A stretch of DNA of 64,000 nucleotides from Coriaria nepalensis. Taxonomy: Eukaryota > Streptophyta > Magnoliopsida > Cucurbitales > Coriariaceae. This document shows, one piece after another, positions 1-12,008 of the stretch. Under the pieces are notes generated by a model. It did no database searches. It saw only the letters and a list, made by a program, of their open reading frames with translations, and was not told the DNA's origin. Made by a program: the position numbers and the translations under genes. Positions within the stretch are counted from its first letter, which is position 1. Every line of letters begins with the position of its first letter. The DNA is taken from positions 449,001-513,000 of the forward strand of contig CP114495.1 of assembly GCA_027186245.1 (NCBI GenBank). Direction: 5' to 3'.

Positions 1-993
1 TTACGTAACTTTAGTATCTAGATTATTTTTCTTTTCCTCTTACATTTTGAAAACCTTTTGTCACAACTTATGTAGGGTACCGGCTCTGGTACTCAACAAA
101 TCGTCATTGAAGGGCCCTTATGCGAAGATTATTATAAGATTCGGGAGTATCTTTATTCACAGTTCTATTTGCTATAAAATGAGAAACTTGACTTCCAAGA
201 GCAAGGACACGGTCTTCGCCCCAACTGATCTCCCATTTATCTGTGTTATGCAATCTGAATAGCATCGGTCCTCCATTGTTGTACCATAGAAAATTAAGAT
301 TAGGAAGAGAAATCACCAACTTGTTTGTTACGTGTTTTGCAAGTATGTTTACATTCTTGCTAGATAATAGAGTAGCTAGAGTTGGGACACCAAAAGTAAG
401 GAAAATAGAGTAGATCAATTATAGTTGCGAGCAAACAATTATATCTTGTAGATGCGATCATTTTTTATGCTTTTTATTGCATGACAATGTCAAGTCTTGC
501 AGCCATGATCAACTTCGAATCAGAATCAGTGCTTTTACTTGTTATTTGATGGAAAATTCCTTTATCAAGTGTTTAATCGGTGAAATTGAGCAGGCATAAA
601 ATTGATTTTAGTCTCAATTCGGCATTAAATTTTGTTCGAGGTAGAACTTTTAATCTCATTTTCACTCGACTTGTTGAATTCTAAATACTGCTTTCTCACG
701 TTTCAAATCTGACTATAAGTAAAAAAACAACGACGATACAGGTAAAACAGATATAAAGTAAATATCAAAGACGAAAGGTGAACATAAGTCTCATGGAGCC
801 TAGATGGGACGTTCAGACAAGATGCTTCCATTTCCTCCCAATTCAAAGTTTTTAACAAATCAAAAGCTTCAAAACAAAAACATTAATCAGATCAAAACAT
901 TTGAAGAAAGCAGAGACAAGCCTTCAATAAATTTCTATTACTAACAGAACATAAAGCCCGTGACGAGTGTTCTGCAACAAGGAAACGACCATC
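1..993. other. intergenic, no recognised gene
   Basis: I see no gene I can name here. A 104-codon minus-strand open frame at 104-418 has no recognisable domain and low-complexity flanks; it may be a chance frame or an old fragment. The part next to 994 is probably the 3' untranslated region of the eL36 gene. Confidence 0.5.
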
Positions 994-1673
994 TCATTTC
1001 TTCTTGTCAGTATGACCACCTCCACCAGCTCTGCAGACAGAGTAAATCGATAGTTACTGGTGAGAACTATAACGTGTAAGAAATAACAACAATCTGGAAT
1101 CAAGCTAACCAGCATGCATATAAAACACACAAACAAGGACAGGACTCTGGGAAAATAAAAAATTACCTCATCTTGCGGAGAACATTGGACATCTCCTCAC
1201 GCTTCTTCTTAGCCCTCTTGTGGGTGCCTAGCTTTCTCTTCGCCAATTTGAGTGCACGCTTGTCCTTTCCAACTTTAAGAAGCTCAGTGATCCTCTTCTC
1301 ATACGGGGCAAATCCAGCTACTTCCCGTATCAAGTTGCGCACAAAGTGCACCCGTTTACTTGTTTTCTGCACGAATTAATCGTGTAAATGACACTAGAAG
1401 CAAGATTCCTTCAAACATTAATAACCGAAAATGCATAATATTGTGACATTAATTGAATGAACTCTACTGCTGTCAGATTATATATTGGAGAAGACGTTGC
1501 AATAGCATATGCCCAGTTCTATATTCAGTATAATATTCAAAGAATAAAAATATTAAGAAGAGCCAACTCACTCCTTTGCGGTCAGATGGTCGTGGGGCTA
1601 ATTCTTTCTTGGTGACAATGTGGCCTTTGTTCAGACCCACAAATAGTCCAGTGTTTGGCTGCTTTGGAGCCAT
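994..1673 (-). CDS. RPL36: 60S ribosomal protein eL36 (L36e)
   Basis: This is a structural protein of the large cytosolic ribosomal subunit. Coding exons are 1572-1673, 1167-1366 and 994-1030. They join in frame to 112 residues, the usual length for plant eL36. The protein starts [18 protein letters not shown], contains the basic run [20 protein letters not shown], and ends in a glycine-rich HTDKKK tail. The start at 1673 is preceded by a splice acceptor (CAG at about 1678-1680). This implies a further intron in the 5' untranslated region, with its donor near 2111, an arrangement common in plant ribosomal protein genes. A more upstream in-frame ATG at 1700 lies inside that intron and was rejected. 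All residues expected for the family are present and nothing looks broken. Confidence 0.95.
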
Positions 1674-1891
1674 TACCTGAATCAAATAATCAAGGAACAT
1701 AGTATTTCATTACGAGATAAAAGATTTGCACAACCTACTCAATACACTAAGAGGCAAACAGATATGAGCGCGCTTTGAACTAAAAAACACAATCTTCATC
1801 CTTCTTTGCAATGATCATTAAAATTCAGTGCATGCATGCATGCTAAATGTCACAGATGCAAAATCATTAACGCCTCAGAAATTTATCCCAT

Positions 1892-1965
1892 ATTTCTTTC
1901 GTTTATATTTTCTGAGGTCGATATAATTTCTAGTATTAGATAGATATGGGATAAACGAAAGAAAT
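1892..1965. repeat. inverted repeat inside the eL36 5'-UTR intron
   Basis: A perfect 15-base arm at 1892-1906 (ATTTCTTTCGTTTAT) is matched by its reverse complement at 1951-1965, leaving a 44-base loop. It lies within the inferred leader intron of eL36, so the pre-mRNA could form a hairpin. It could also be the remnant of a small inverted-repeat element. Confidence 0.6.
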
Positions 1966-2179
1966 AACGAAATTCTAAAAGTCAACTATCCAAAACGAAC
2001 TGAAACAGCTGAGCATAGCTTCGGACTTCATTAACGAAAAGAAGATTTCAAAAATCAAGAGAAAACACCCACTGAATATAAATAGACGTATAAATCTAGG
2101 CCTTTCACCAACCTTGAGAACAAGATCAAAGCTTCTTCGACGAACGGCGGCTAGAAGGAAGTGTTGGGGAAGAAGATCT

Positions 2180-2210
2180 AGGGTTTTGAGGTGTGTTGCT
2201 TCGCTTTATA
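2180..2210 (-). promoter_or_regulatory. eL36 promoter core: telo-box and TATA box
   Basis: Read on the minus strand, TATAAAG lies at 2204-2210. AAACCCTA (telo-box) lies just downstream at 2180-2187, close to the likely transcription start. Telo-boxes near the start site are a known feature of plant translation-machinery genes. The assignment of this site to eL36 is inferred from strand and position. Confidence 0.65.
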
Positions 2211-2989
2211 ACCACCCAAGAATAACTACAAAGATTTAGCGCCCACTGGGCTGGGTTCTTCTACTGTTGGGCTGCTAGCCCATTGATCTTACTCTCATCC
2301 AACTCCTGGGCCAGTGATTCAAGGCCCATATTAGAGGTCCACGACAAGGCCCACCCTCAACTTGAGTGTTTCCCCGACCCGCATCAAGTTGGAGATACAA
2401 AATTAAGAATTATGATATGCAATTTCCATCTAATATTCTAATGTACGAAGTGTGTCGGTGTCACGGTATAATTGTTAAGTTGTTTTGGATAGATGTATGT
2501 ACCGTGGGACTGAATCCAAATCCTTTCGAAGGAGGTTGTTCATTGATTCAATCGCAAGTTTTTACAACCAACTAGTTAGAAAATTTGTCCCATTCAACCA
2601 ACTAGTTAGAAAACTTGTCCCATTCATCACCAACCTTACACCTATGTCGACGGTGACCATTCACCATGATGCCTTTATGGTCAAGATTCAACAAGTTCAA
2701 AACAATCTAGATTTACTATTTCACTCAACCATCGACATATCACGTACTAAGATAGTAGGATTGTACAAGCCAAATAGATATACCATAGACGGTACGACAT
2801 GTTTGTCTACTAAACGCGCTAGTATTTATATTCTAATCAAGAAACAGTACCAATCACTTTCTTGAACCACATATCCAACCATCCAAACCTCAAATCCACA
2901 ACATGAACACAAACACGAACACGAACACAAACACAAACACACACAAACATATCTTCTATACACACATTTCGAGATGTTGGCTTGGCTTC
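2211..2989. other. intergenic with short tandem repeats
   Basis: No gene is recognised. Two adjacent copies of a 30-base unit lie at 2565-2594 and 2595-2624 with one mismatch. A cytosine- and adenine-rich simple repeat of ACACAA/ACACGA type lies at about 2903-2945, in the 3' flank of the tubulin gene. A 126-codon frame spanning the 30-base repeat shows no domain and is judged spurious. Confidence 0.6.
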
Positions 2990-5022
2990 TTAATCTTCCT
3001 CCTGAATTTCCCCTTCATCTTCATACTCGTCATCAGCAGTTGCATCCTGGTATTGCTGGTATTCAGAGACAAGATCGTTCATGTTACTTTCAGCCTCGGT
3101 GAACTCCATCTCATCCATACCTTCTCCAGTGTACCAATGCAAGAAAGCCTTTCTACGGAACATAGCAGTGAACTGCTCACTCACCCTTCTGAACATTTCT
3201 TGGATTGAAGTGGAGTTACCAATGAAGGTGGATGCCATTTTCAACCCAGTTGGGGGAATATCACAAACGGTGGATTTAACATTGTTCGGAATCCACTCAA
3301 CAAAGTATGAAGAGTTCTTGTTTTGGACATTGATCATTTGCTCATCAACTTCCTTAGTGCTCATCTTGCCACGGAACATGGCTGAAGCAGTCAGATATCG
3401 TCCGTGACGAGGATCAGCAGCACACATCATGTTCTTTGCATCCCACATCTGTTGTGTGAGTTCTGGGACAGTCAGGGCCCGGTATTGCTGGGACCCACGG
3501 GATGTAAGAGGAGCAAATCCAACCATAAAGAAGTGAAGCCGAGGGAAAGGGATCAGATTGACAGCAAGTTTGCGTAAATCGGAGTTGAGTTGACCAGGAA
3601 AGCGAAGACAGCAGGTTACCCCACTCATGGTGGCTGAGATCAGGTGATTAAGGTCTCCAACTAGATAAAACAAAGCATATCAGACGGCATATGCAGACAG
3701 TTTATTAAGATTAAATCCATATCATAGAACATAAAAATACGTGTAGCATTTATGAACCCCTTCATTTTCCAAACTTCAAATTCAACTGTATGTGTTTAGC
3801 ATAAGAGTACAAGACCCATTAAAGATCATCACAAAACTTTAAACTCAGTTTTAAATGAACATAACTTAGAAATTTATGTTGGTCCTTTTTCACACATTTC
3901 AGCATAAAAGCATTGAACCACTGATTACCAGCAGAGTTAGAAAACAAAAATAAATACACTTTACTCAAGTCCAAGATATTTCTAAATTGCAATGGAAATA
4001 AAGAAAATACAAAGCGGAAAGGGGCAAGAATCTTACAGCTTGGCGTGGTGAGCTTGAGTGTGCGGAAGCAAATGTCATACAAGGCTTCATTGTCCAAAAC
4101 CATACACTCATCTGCATTCTCAACAAGCTGGTGAACAGAGAGAGTAGCATTGTAAGGTTCAACAACAGTGTCAGAAACCTTAGGTGATGGAAACACAGAA
4201 AAGGTGAGCATCATCCTGTCTGGGTATTCCTCTCTGATTTTTGAAATGAGAAGGGTTCCCATGCCTGACCCTGTTCCACCTCCCAAAGAGTGACAAACCT
4301 GGAAGCCTGAAATATATCATAATTACAAGGTTATCAAAAATCCCACCTAAACACCACTGCAGTTACCTGAACATAATTTACTGACTATAAGAAAAGAAGT
4401 TCTTATATTATTCCATTCTCTTTCATCCTACAGTTCTCAGAATCAGACAGAAAACAAGAAAAAGAGTAAGAACGTTACATCTAACGTCCAAAATAAAAAT
4501 TATCTGATGATGGAATATTTTTCAAGAAATTCATCCTTTCATAGCGACAAGTGGAAGAATATACAAGGAAAAATATACATAAAACTAGTTGATGGAAAAA
4601 TAACAATAATAATAATGTTCAGCATTACCTTGCAAACAATCACAGTTCTCAGCCTCCTTCCTCACAACGTCAAGCACAGAGTCGATCAACTCAGCGCCCT
4701 CAGTATAATGCCCCTTGGCCCAGTTATTACCGGCACCGGACTGCCCAAAAACGAAGTTATCCGGTCGAAATATCTGCCCGTACGGACCGGATCTGAGACT
4801 GTCCATGGTCCCAGGCTCCAGATCCATGAGCACGGCGCGAGGAACGAATCGGCCACAACTAGCTTCGTTGTAGTAGACATTGACTCGCTCGAGTTGCAAA
4901 TCGTTGTTTCCCTGGTAGCGACCCGTCGGGTCAATGCCGTGCTCGGCGCACACCACTTCCCAGAACTTCGCACCGATCTGGTTTCCGCACTGACCTCCTT
5001 GGATGTGAAGAATCTCACGCAT
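2990..5022 (-). CDS. TUB: beta-tubulin
   Basis: Beta-tubulin pairs with alpha-tubulin to build microtubules. Exons are 4629-5022, 4037-4306 and 2990-3660; together they encode 444 residues, the normal plant length. Exon phases after residues 131 and 221 match the classic plant three-exon TUB structure. The protein begins MREI, the tetrapeptide through which tubulin mRNA levels are autoregulated. It carries the nucleotide-binding T-loop GGGTGSG at residues 140-146 and the acidic C-terminal tail [14 protein letters not shown], the usual site for tail modification and motor contact. A TATA-like run lies at about 5154-5164 on the minus strand. The leader contains a short GAGC repeat. The isotype cannot be told from sequence by eye. 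The gene looks complete. Confidence 0.96.
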
Positions 5023-6325
5023 CTTCGATCTCTGAATTAGGATTCCTGAGTTGAGTTGGAGAGAATTGGGGTCGAGTAGAAGAGCGAGCGAGCGAGCTTC
5101 TCAACTTTTTTACAGAGTAGAGAGGGTTGAGAAATGGGAGTAAGAGAAAATGAGGATATATATAGTAAAAAGATAACGGCGGTTAATGGCGCCAAGTGGA
5201 GGGCGGGAGTTAACGGAAATGGAGTTGACGGCGTTGGTATTTAGTGGGAACTTGAAATTTAAGGAGCGAATGTAATAATTTTGAATTTATTATTAGCATG
5301 AATCTGGTGTGTTTCGGTGTATAGTAAGACTAGTAGATAGTGGGCGATGACAGTAGCCCAGTACTTTCAAAAAATATCAAATTTGGTCCCTTGATGCTTA
5401 AAACTAGTTGGGAATGTGTCCTAGTTATGAAAAGGACTTATAGATGGGATGTTGCTGTAATGTGTTTGTTAGAACTTGAGGGGGCCTACAGATACTCAGC
5501 AAAGGATATGGGCATTATCTCAAATGAAGAAGGATGAGACTTCATGGGGCCATAATAGACTTGCCTTTCACTCTATCTAAAACCACCTAAAAAGTGATAT
5601 TTAAAAAGAAAAAAAAAGAGAGAAATTCTTTGTAGAGCTATGATTGCAATCATATGGTTAGATATCCCATTCATTTTGTTTTTGTTTTGATTTTTAACAA
5701 TTAACAATTCAATGATTTTACACTCAATTTTTGATAAGAGGAAATTGGATTATTTTTATATAAGGAAAGATTATATAATTTAAAAAATTAATATATATAT
5801 ATATATAATTGATTTAAAAAATATTATAAATAAATTTAAACGATAATTGCGATGAATTTTAAAAGACAGAGTGAAAATTAACTTGAATTATGATATTGAT
5901 TATGATGAAGCATATTTCATAATAGATATTGAACACATGAGTTAGCTACAAATCAGGCATTTAAGGAGAAAAATGCAGATAACATGTGCAAGAAGTTGCC
6001 TCTATCTTCACTAACTCGAGAAGTTTTTACTTTTGAATCGAGCTCCGACTAAGAAGACGGTATGCCGGTATGGTGAAGATTTTGCTAGCAATTGCACTTA
6101 AGCATGATTCACCTACACCTTTTAGGCAATTTACAGAAACAACCTAAAGAACATTGTCTATTCATTCTTGTTTGGTCACTTCACATTCATTTATGATATG
6201 CAGAAACACAGATCCAAGAGGTCTATTCATAAATTCAAGTACACAAAAAAAATAATAATAAAAAAGGTGAAAATGATATGATTGTCCTATAGAAGAGGAT
6301 AATATGCAGTTCAATTTTCACGGAC
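5023..6325. other. intergenic, AT-rich
   Basis: This holds the tubulin promoter, including two AACGG cores near 5174 and 5214 that resemble the centre of mitosis-specific activator elements. Beyond it is AT-rich DNA with a TA microsatellite at about 5792-5808. No gene is recognised; a 65-codon frame at 5340-5537 has no domain. Confidence 0.5.
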
Positions 6326-7460
6326 TTATTTCAGATTTATCGCAACAGAAACATAGACTCGATCTCGAACATCATCAAGAAAGTTGTAGTAAGCCTGCCT
6401 CCAAGCTCTCTTGAAGAAAAGAGAGCCAAAAATTCCCAAAAATCCTGCTGCAAATCCAACTGCCATGCTTATGTAAAACCGCGACAATTCAAAGTCATCA
6501 TCCGACTACTATTTCGTTACCATGAAATGCTTGGTCCTTGGTGAAGTTTCTAGGAAGGGGAGGTCCACAAAGCAGAGGATTTTCAGCAAAGTTAAGTGGG
6601 TCCAGGCCCTGAATCTGTGTGCCGGAAGGAAGCCTACTAAAGAGATTGTTGTGTGAAAGAACCAAGTTACTGAGAAATGACAGTTTAGAAATGCTTTGAG
6701 TGATTTCTTCTGACAGATAGTTCCATAAGTGATCAAGGGATTCTAAGTTGTTTAAATCTCCAATATTCTCCAGTATCTTTCCGCGCAAATGATTCCAAGA
6801 CAGGTTAAAAAATATTAGCATTGAGAGATTGCAGATTGCATCAGGGATTGAACCGGAAAAGCTGTTACGTGAAAGATCTAAACTCCTCACAAAGCGAAGA
6901 TTTGCTTTGTAATCTAATAAACTTCCTTTGACCATTAACAAGAGGTTAACAATGTAAACATCAACATAAATTAAACCACCTTCCTGTGATGGATAGAATT
7001 GACTAGTATGAAAAGCCGTATCATCGCCTGAAGTTGTTTCCATCGAGGCCATTGCACTCAAATTACTCAAACATTCTGGTATATGTCCCGACAGGCGATT
7101 GTCTCCTAGATGAAAGTTGGCAAAGTTTCTGAGGAACTTGGCCAATAAATCCATTAGCTCCTAAAACCAAGTGGAGAAGATTTGTCATATCCCCAAGCCA
7201 ATTGGGTACAGTCTATGTTAATGCATTGTGACTTAGATATATGATTCTTAAGGAAGTGCAAGTCTGCAACGACAAAGGTATATTTCCACGAAAGCGATTA
7301 TCATTCAATCGCAATGACCTGAGCCAATATAAAGAACTAATTGTGTGGAATTTCACTTGACAAATTGGTGCTCCCCAAATTTAAATGCTGCAAAGATTGC
7401 AAACAAGTCCAAGAGCTGGGGAGGGACTCTGGTGAGTAAGTAAGTATATTGGGAGTTGGC
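6326..7460 (-). pseudogene. receptor-like protein (LRR-RLP) pseudogene, 3' part
   Basis: This is a decayed copy of a cell-surface leucine-rich-repeat receptor-like protein of the kind used in pathogen recognition. LRR motifs are readable in pieces (LDLSRNSFSGSIPDAICNLS, LVLSHNNLFSRLPSGTQIQG), followed by the typical cap ENPLLCGPPLP. The juxtamembrane and transmembrane part (FYISMAVGFAAGFLGIFGSL) and a short cytoplasmic tail ending at a stop at 6326-6328 are also readable. However, the tail lies in another frame from the LRR block, with a frameshift near 6498. A second frameshift lies near 7105-7155, and an in-frame stop lies near 7215. The upstream half of the gene is missing. It sits beside a truncated retrotransposon, and the two decayed together. 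Confidence 0.8.
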
Positions 7461-7589
7461 TGTCTCGGGACAAAATATTTTTTGCATTTTCTTCTCTGTC
7501 ATTATACTCCCTATATCTTTATAATAGTTCTTTTTTTTTTTTTTCAGAGACTCCATTCTACCGTGGAGCGTATGGAACTATGAATTGGT

Positions 7590-9443
7590 GATAAATCTTT
7601 TATTTCTCATAAAGTGCTATGAACTCTAGGAATGTATACTCTCTCTCATTGTTTATTCTAAACACCTTCAACTTTCTACCACTTCGAGTCTCAACAGAGT
7701 TTTTATATTTTAAGAAAGTGTTGTATGCTTCAGAAGGAAGTCTCGACATAACTTTTATACTTTCACCAATGAATATGATGAAATATATGCTTCCATTCAA
7801 TGAGACTTCCCTCATTGTTCCACGAACATCTGAGTGTACCAACTTAAGGTTTTCTACTCCTCTATAGGCTTGATTCTTTGGGAATGGTTTTTTCTTCATC
7901 TTTCCAAGTTGACAGTTCTCACAAATTTTCTCTTGAGCTTGAATAGAGGGCAAATCTTCAATCATCCCTTTCAAGCTCAGCTTCTGGATAGCTTTAAGGT
8001 AAAAGTACCAAATCTCCATTTTCATGACATATCATTACTACATACAAAGGCATGATGATTCCATTATATTAAGAAGTTGTTGTTTAACACTAGAACTTTA
8101 GCAACCTCAGCTTTCTTGGAATCTGAAATGATACAGTGATTCTCTTTGAACAACAACATGTAGTCATTCCTCATTAGTTGTCTCACACTCAGTAGATTAT
8201 ACTTCAAGTTAGGGATGAAGAAGATATTTGTAATCAGTCTCAGACATGTCTTTGTTTTCACAAAGACTGTGCCTTTTCCATGAGCTTTCACCTTCTCCCA
8301 ATTTCTTACTATGATTGAGGTTATAAAACTTCTGTCTAGACACTTGAAAAGGCTTTCATCATGTATCATAGGATTTGTGCAACTACTATCCATGAATCAT
8401 TCATTCTTGGATATATCTTTCACAGATTCACTGGCAATAATTAGATACTCCTCTCTTTTTTCTTGTTATGATACATTTGCTTGTTGACCATGATTGCCTT
8501 CTTTCTCTGTATTTTTCTTTCAGCAATCTTTCTCAATATGACCAAACAGTTTACAATAGTTGTATTGTGGTTTTCCCTTCCAGTAGCATATTTTCTTTAT
8601 GCAATTCTTCCTCTTGCAGATTGAGTAGGGAGGAAGTTTCTTTCTTTCAAAGTGACTTAAACCAGATGAACTGCTTCCTTGATACTTCTTCCATCTTTTG
8701 GTTTTGCCTTTGGTTAAGAAAGCTTTTTCAACTTACTCCGCTTAGGGTGTCTCTGCTCATTTGCTTATAGAAAACCTGTAAGCTCAATCATGGTTGATGA
8801 TCCAAGATCTTTGCTATCTTCTATGACATCAATCTTGGAATCAAATTTGTTGGTATGCTAACCAACATCTTATCCACAATCATCTTTTCAGTTATTGTTT
8901 CTCCCAACACTTTCATCTGGTTAGTGACTTCTTTCATTCTTCCAAAATAGTCTTTGATGGCTTTATTCTCCTTTATCTTTAGTCTCCCAAACTCTCTCTT
9001 AAAATTCAAAAGTCTAATACTTCTAACTCTCTATGTACCTTGGAATTATATTTTCATAATGTCTTATGCTTCTTTGGCAATATAAATACCCATGATATGT
9101 GAGAAGAGTTTGTCTTCTATTGTTGATTGAATAACATATAATGCTCTATAATTGTTATGTTTTTCAATCTTATGCTTCTTGATTTGCTCTAACGTGTAGT
9201 CCACTTCTTCATCTAGAGCTTTGTATCCTCTTTCTACTGAATCTCACAAACCAAAAACATGTAGATAGGTGGTCATTCTTACTGACCAAGACTGATATCC
9301 TTCTCCTTTATATATCTGAGATAAATGTAGATTTATACCATTGGATGTCATGGGGAGTCTATGAGCTTTTTGGTTAAATTTGTGAGAAGAGTCTAAGTGT
9401 TTTCGATTTTAAAAACTCTCTCACAACTTGTAATCGGATACCA
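7590..9443 (-). mobile_element. truncated Ty1/Copia retrotransposon, internal region (degenerate)
   Basis: Read on the minus strand from 9443, the order is primer-binding site (TGGTATCCG at 9435-9443, related to the initiator-Met tRNA type), gag, zinc knuckle, protease and integrase start. Gag begins at about 9352 (MTSNGINLHLSQIYKGEGYQ) and continues through a UBN2-type part at 8821-9009. The knuckle near 8525-8575 reads YCKLFGHIEKDC and has lost its first cysteine. The protease region is 8064-8393. The GAG-pre-integrase and the start of the integrase core (LVHSDVRGTM) are at 7600-8025. Several in-frame stops are present, for example within gag near 9250. Reverse transcriptase, RNase H and the 3' LTR are missing. 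The element is dead and cut off near 7590, next to the RLP pseudogene. Confidence 0.85.
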
Positions 9444-10027
9444 CGTTTGAATTCGAGCTAGAGTAGTAATGAGAACAATGATTTTCTTGATACTTGTAGA
9501 CAAACTAAGTTCATTAAGTAAAGAAGAGATTAAATACAAGATGAAAAATAATACAAGTACATGAATATCAAACTAATTAATGCATCCTTAGAATCTTCAA
9601 AATTACATCTAAGTTTCTATCAACTTACAACATTTAACATCAAAACAATAGCAAAGGACAAACAACAAAACCATTAATCTTGAAAAATTCAACCACTAAA
9701 ACAAATAGAGCTACATCATGAGATTTTTAGCTCCATGCCTCCGATGCTTATGAAATCAACTTCTAGACAACATATTCTTCATGTCAAACTTGTTGGAATC
9801 GATACCAACACAAATCAACTCATTTTTTATGCAAAAACATAGTCTACATACTCGACTTTTGCTACTTTGCACAGCCACATTCTTTGGCTTCTAGATTCTT
9901 CAATTCTTAATCAATTGTCACGAATTCCAAAAGACTTCCTCTAACTAGTAGTATGAGAGTCAATGCTAATTCAATAGGCAATCAAAAAGTCAACTTTCAT
10001 TTGCTAAGGCTTCGTGAGCTTCAAACA
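9444..10027 (-). repeat. 5' LTR of the Copia element
   Basis: The LTR is defined by its ends and its neighbour. On the minus strand it starts TGTTTGAA at 10027 and ends TTCAAACG at 9444. The ends are an 8-base inverted repeat with one change at the last base. The primer-binding site follows immediately at 9443, as expected for a 5' LTR. The length is 584 bp. No second LTR exists in the window, so age cannot be estimated from LTR divergence. The outer end abuts a broken GT90 first exon. Confidence 0.75.
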
Positions 10028-10124
10028 GAGACTCCATAAATACCCGCTGTATCTTGTCTGGGAAATGATGATGATGCCCAGATCCATACGAGACATACCT
10101 CTGCTGCAGACTACTCTCTCTCAT
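10028..10124 (-). pseudogene. broken first exon of a GT90 (rumi-like) paralogue
   Basis: From an ATG at 10124 on the minus strand the frame reads MRESSLQQRYVSYGSGHHHH, then FPDKIQRVFMES. This is nearly the same as the first 32 residues of the intact GT90 gene that starts at 17293, including its 5' flank. The frame is cut exactly where the Copia LTR begins (10027). The rest of this gene copy is not present downstream. It is the stump of a duplicated GT90 gene. Confidence 0.8.
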
Positions 10125-10507
10125 AATTTGTCTCAGAGTCTAATTTCCAGAAACTGTCGAAACGTACAGAGAAAGAGAAAAGTACTTTAATTTATATAAA
10201 ACGTAGCGCTGTAATATGAATTTGTGTCCAAGGTTTCTTCGGTTACAAAGTCTTATCTGTCTGTGTTCACTCTCCATGCATGCATGCATCATACCATCCA
10301 TTTGTCAACTAAAAATGGAAAAAAAGAATCATTTCATTATTCAAATGGAGACCAAATCCAATTTTTCTTACCACATGGGAAACCGCTGACTTATGTAACG
10401 TATTATCTTCTCTATTTCTTCAACCATGTCAATTAAATAGGCTGCTTGCTAAGGCATAAGTCAAATAAGAGACAGATTTCAGTTGAGAAAACACGAGACA
10501 TACAACA

Positions 10508-12008
10508 ATGTCGGGGTTAAGTATCGAATTGTTGGTACTGGGTTTCTCTGGAACCCTTCTCATTTTCGTCTTAAACAGAAGCAGTTTATGTCAGGTATCA
10601 CAACGAAGAGGAACAAGCGATGCAGCTCTGTTCATCTTTGGCGATTCGTTATTCGATGCTGGAAACAATAACTACATTGATACCGTAGACGATTTCCGAT
10701 CCAATTTTTGGCCGTATGGAAAAACTTTCTTCAAGTTTCCAACCGGTAGATTTTCCGACGGCCGTATCATTCCGGATTTCATTGGTATGTAACATGGTGG
10801 AATGTTTGTATTTGTCCTTTTTTCTAGTTTTATCGGAACGACTGACTTGATTTTGCAGCTGAATATGCAAAATTGCCCTTCATCCTTCCATATTTACAAC
10901 CCGGTAATAACTTCGAATACGGCGTAAATTTTGCATCATCTGGAGCTGGTGTTCTTGTTGAAACACATCAAGGACTAGTATGTAATCTTGCTTATTATGA
11001 TGCCAATTATCACTCACTTGTTTTCAATTAACTTCTTCTGTTCTTTTTAATTGTTTTGGGACATGTACAGTAATAAACCATTTGTGTCAAACTATGGCCA
11101 TGTTTTCATGTTTTTCAGGTGATAGACTTACAAACCCAATTGGACTATTTCAAGAATGTGTCTAACGTTTTGAGGCAAAGACTAGGTGATGTAGAAGCAG
11201 AGACATTACTGTCAAGAGCCGTTTACTTAATTAGCATCGGAACAAATGATTACTTGACTCCATTTTTTTCGAACTCTACGATGTTTGGATTACATACTCG
11301 AGAAGAATTTGTAGATATGGTGATTAGCAACCTCACAACCGTGATCAAGGCAAGTAAACATGTAAATGCTCTTACTTCTTTATTCTTCTTTATACATGTT
11401 CTTATGAAATGGATGGTTTTGGTAGGGAATATATGAGGAAGGAGGAAGGAAATTTGGGTTTGTAAGTTTGTGGCCTTTGGCAGAGATGCCTGGTTTACAA
11501 GAACTTGCATTAAGTAGCAGAGGATCAAGTGTATGGCTTGAAGAAGCAAACGCACTAGCCAAATTACACAACAAAGAGCTCTCTACTGTTCTAAAGAGGC
11601 TGAGTGCCCAACTCAAAGGCTTTAAATACTCAAATGCCGATTTCTACCCAGCCGTTTACTACAGAATCATAAACCCTTCAGAATATGGTACCTACTTAAA
11701 CATGTACATACCATTTTACTTCATTATTTTCATTTATGTTTTATTTTTTTAATCTTTTTTTTTTTTAACTAGGTTTCAAGGAAGTGAAAGAGGCATACTG
11801 TGGAAGTTTTGAAGACAGAGGAAACAATGGCAAGTGTGGAGGGAAAGGGAAAGTGAAAGGGTTTAAGTTGTGTCAAAATTGTAGCGAGTATCTATTCCTC
11901 GACTCCGTTCATCCTACTGAGGCGGCCAACAAGCAGTTCGCTGCGCTGATGTGGAGCGGGGATTCAAGTTTTGCTTCACCCTATAATCTACGAGCATTAT
12001 TTTCTTAG
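10508..12008 (+). CDS. GDSL esterase/lipase, tandem copy 1
   Basis: This is a predicted secreted serine ester hydrolase of the plant GDSL family. Exons 10508-10784, 10859-10977, 11119-11349, 11426-11687 and 11773-12008 give 374 residues, typical for the family. An N-terminal hydrophobic segment (residues 7-22) is a likely signal peptide. Block I reads [15 protein letters not shown] with the nucleophile Ser47; block III is GTNDY with Asn175; block V is LDSVHP with Asp340 and His343. Intron 3 has a GC donor (AAG followed by GCAAGT). The only nearby GT alternative leads to a stop codon, so the GC-AG intron is the supported choice. The 380 bases upstream of the ATG hold no other gene. Its downstream neighbour is a tandem duplicate with the same intron positions. 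The natural substrate is unknown. Confidence 0.9.

Noticed and set aside
2485..2865. 126-codon open frame downstream of beta-tubulin
   Set aside because: It runs through a 30-base tandem repeat whose copies give near-identical peptides, and shows no domain or splice partner.
7590..10027. An intact autonomous Copia element
   Set aside because: Stops interrupt gag, the zinc knuckle has lost a cysteine, and reverse transcriptase, RNase H and the second LTR are missing.
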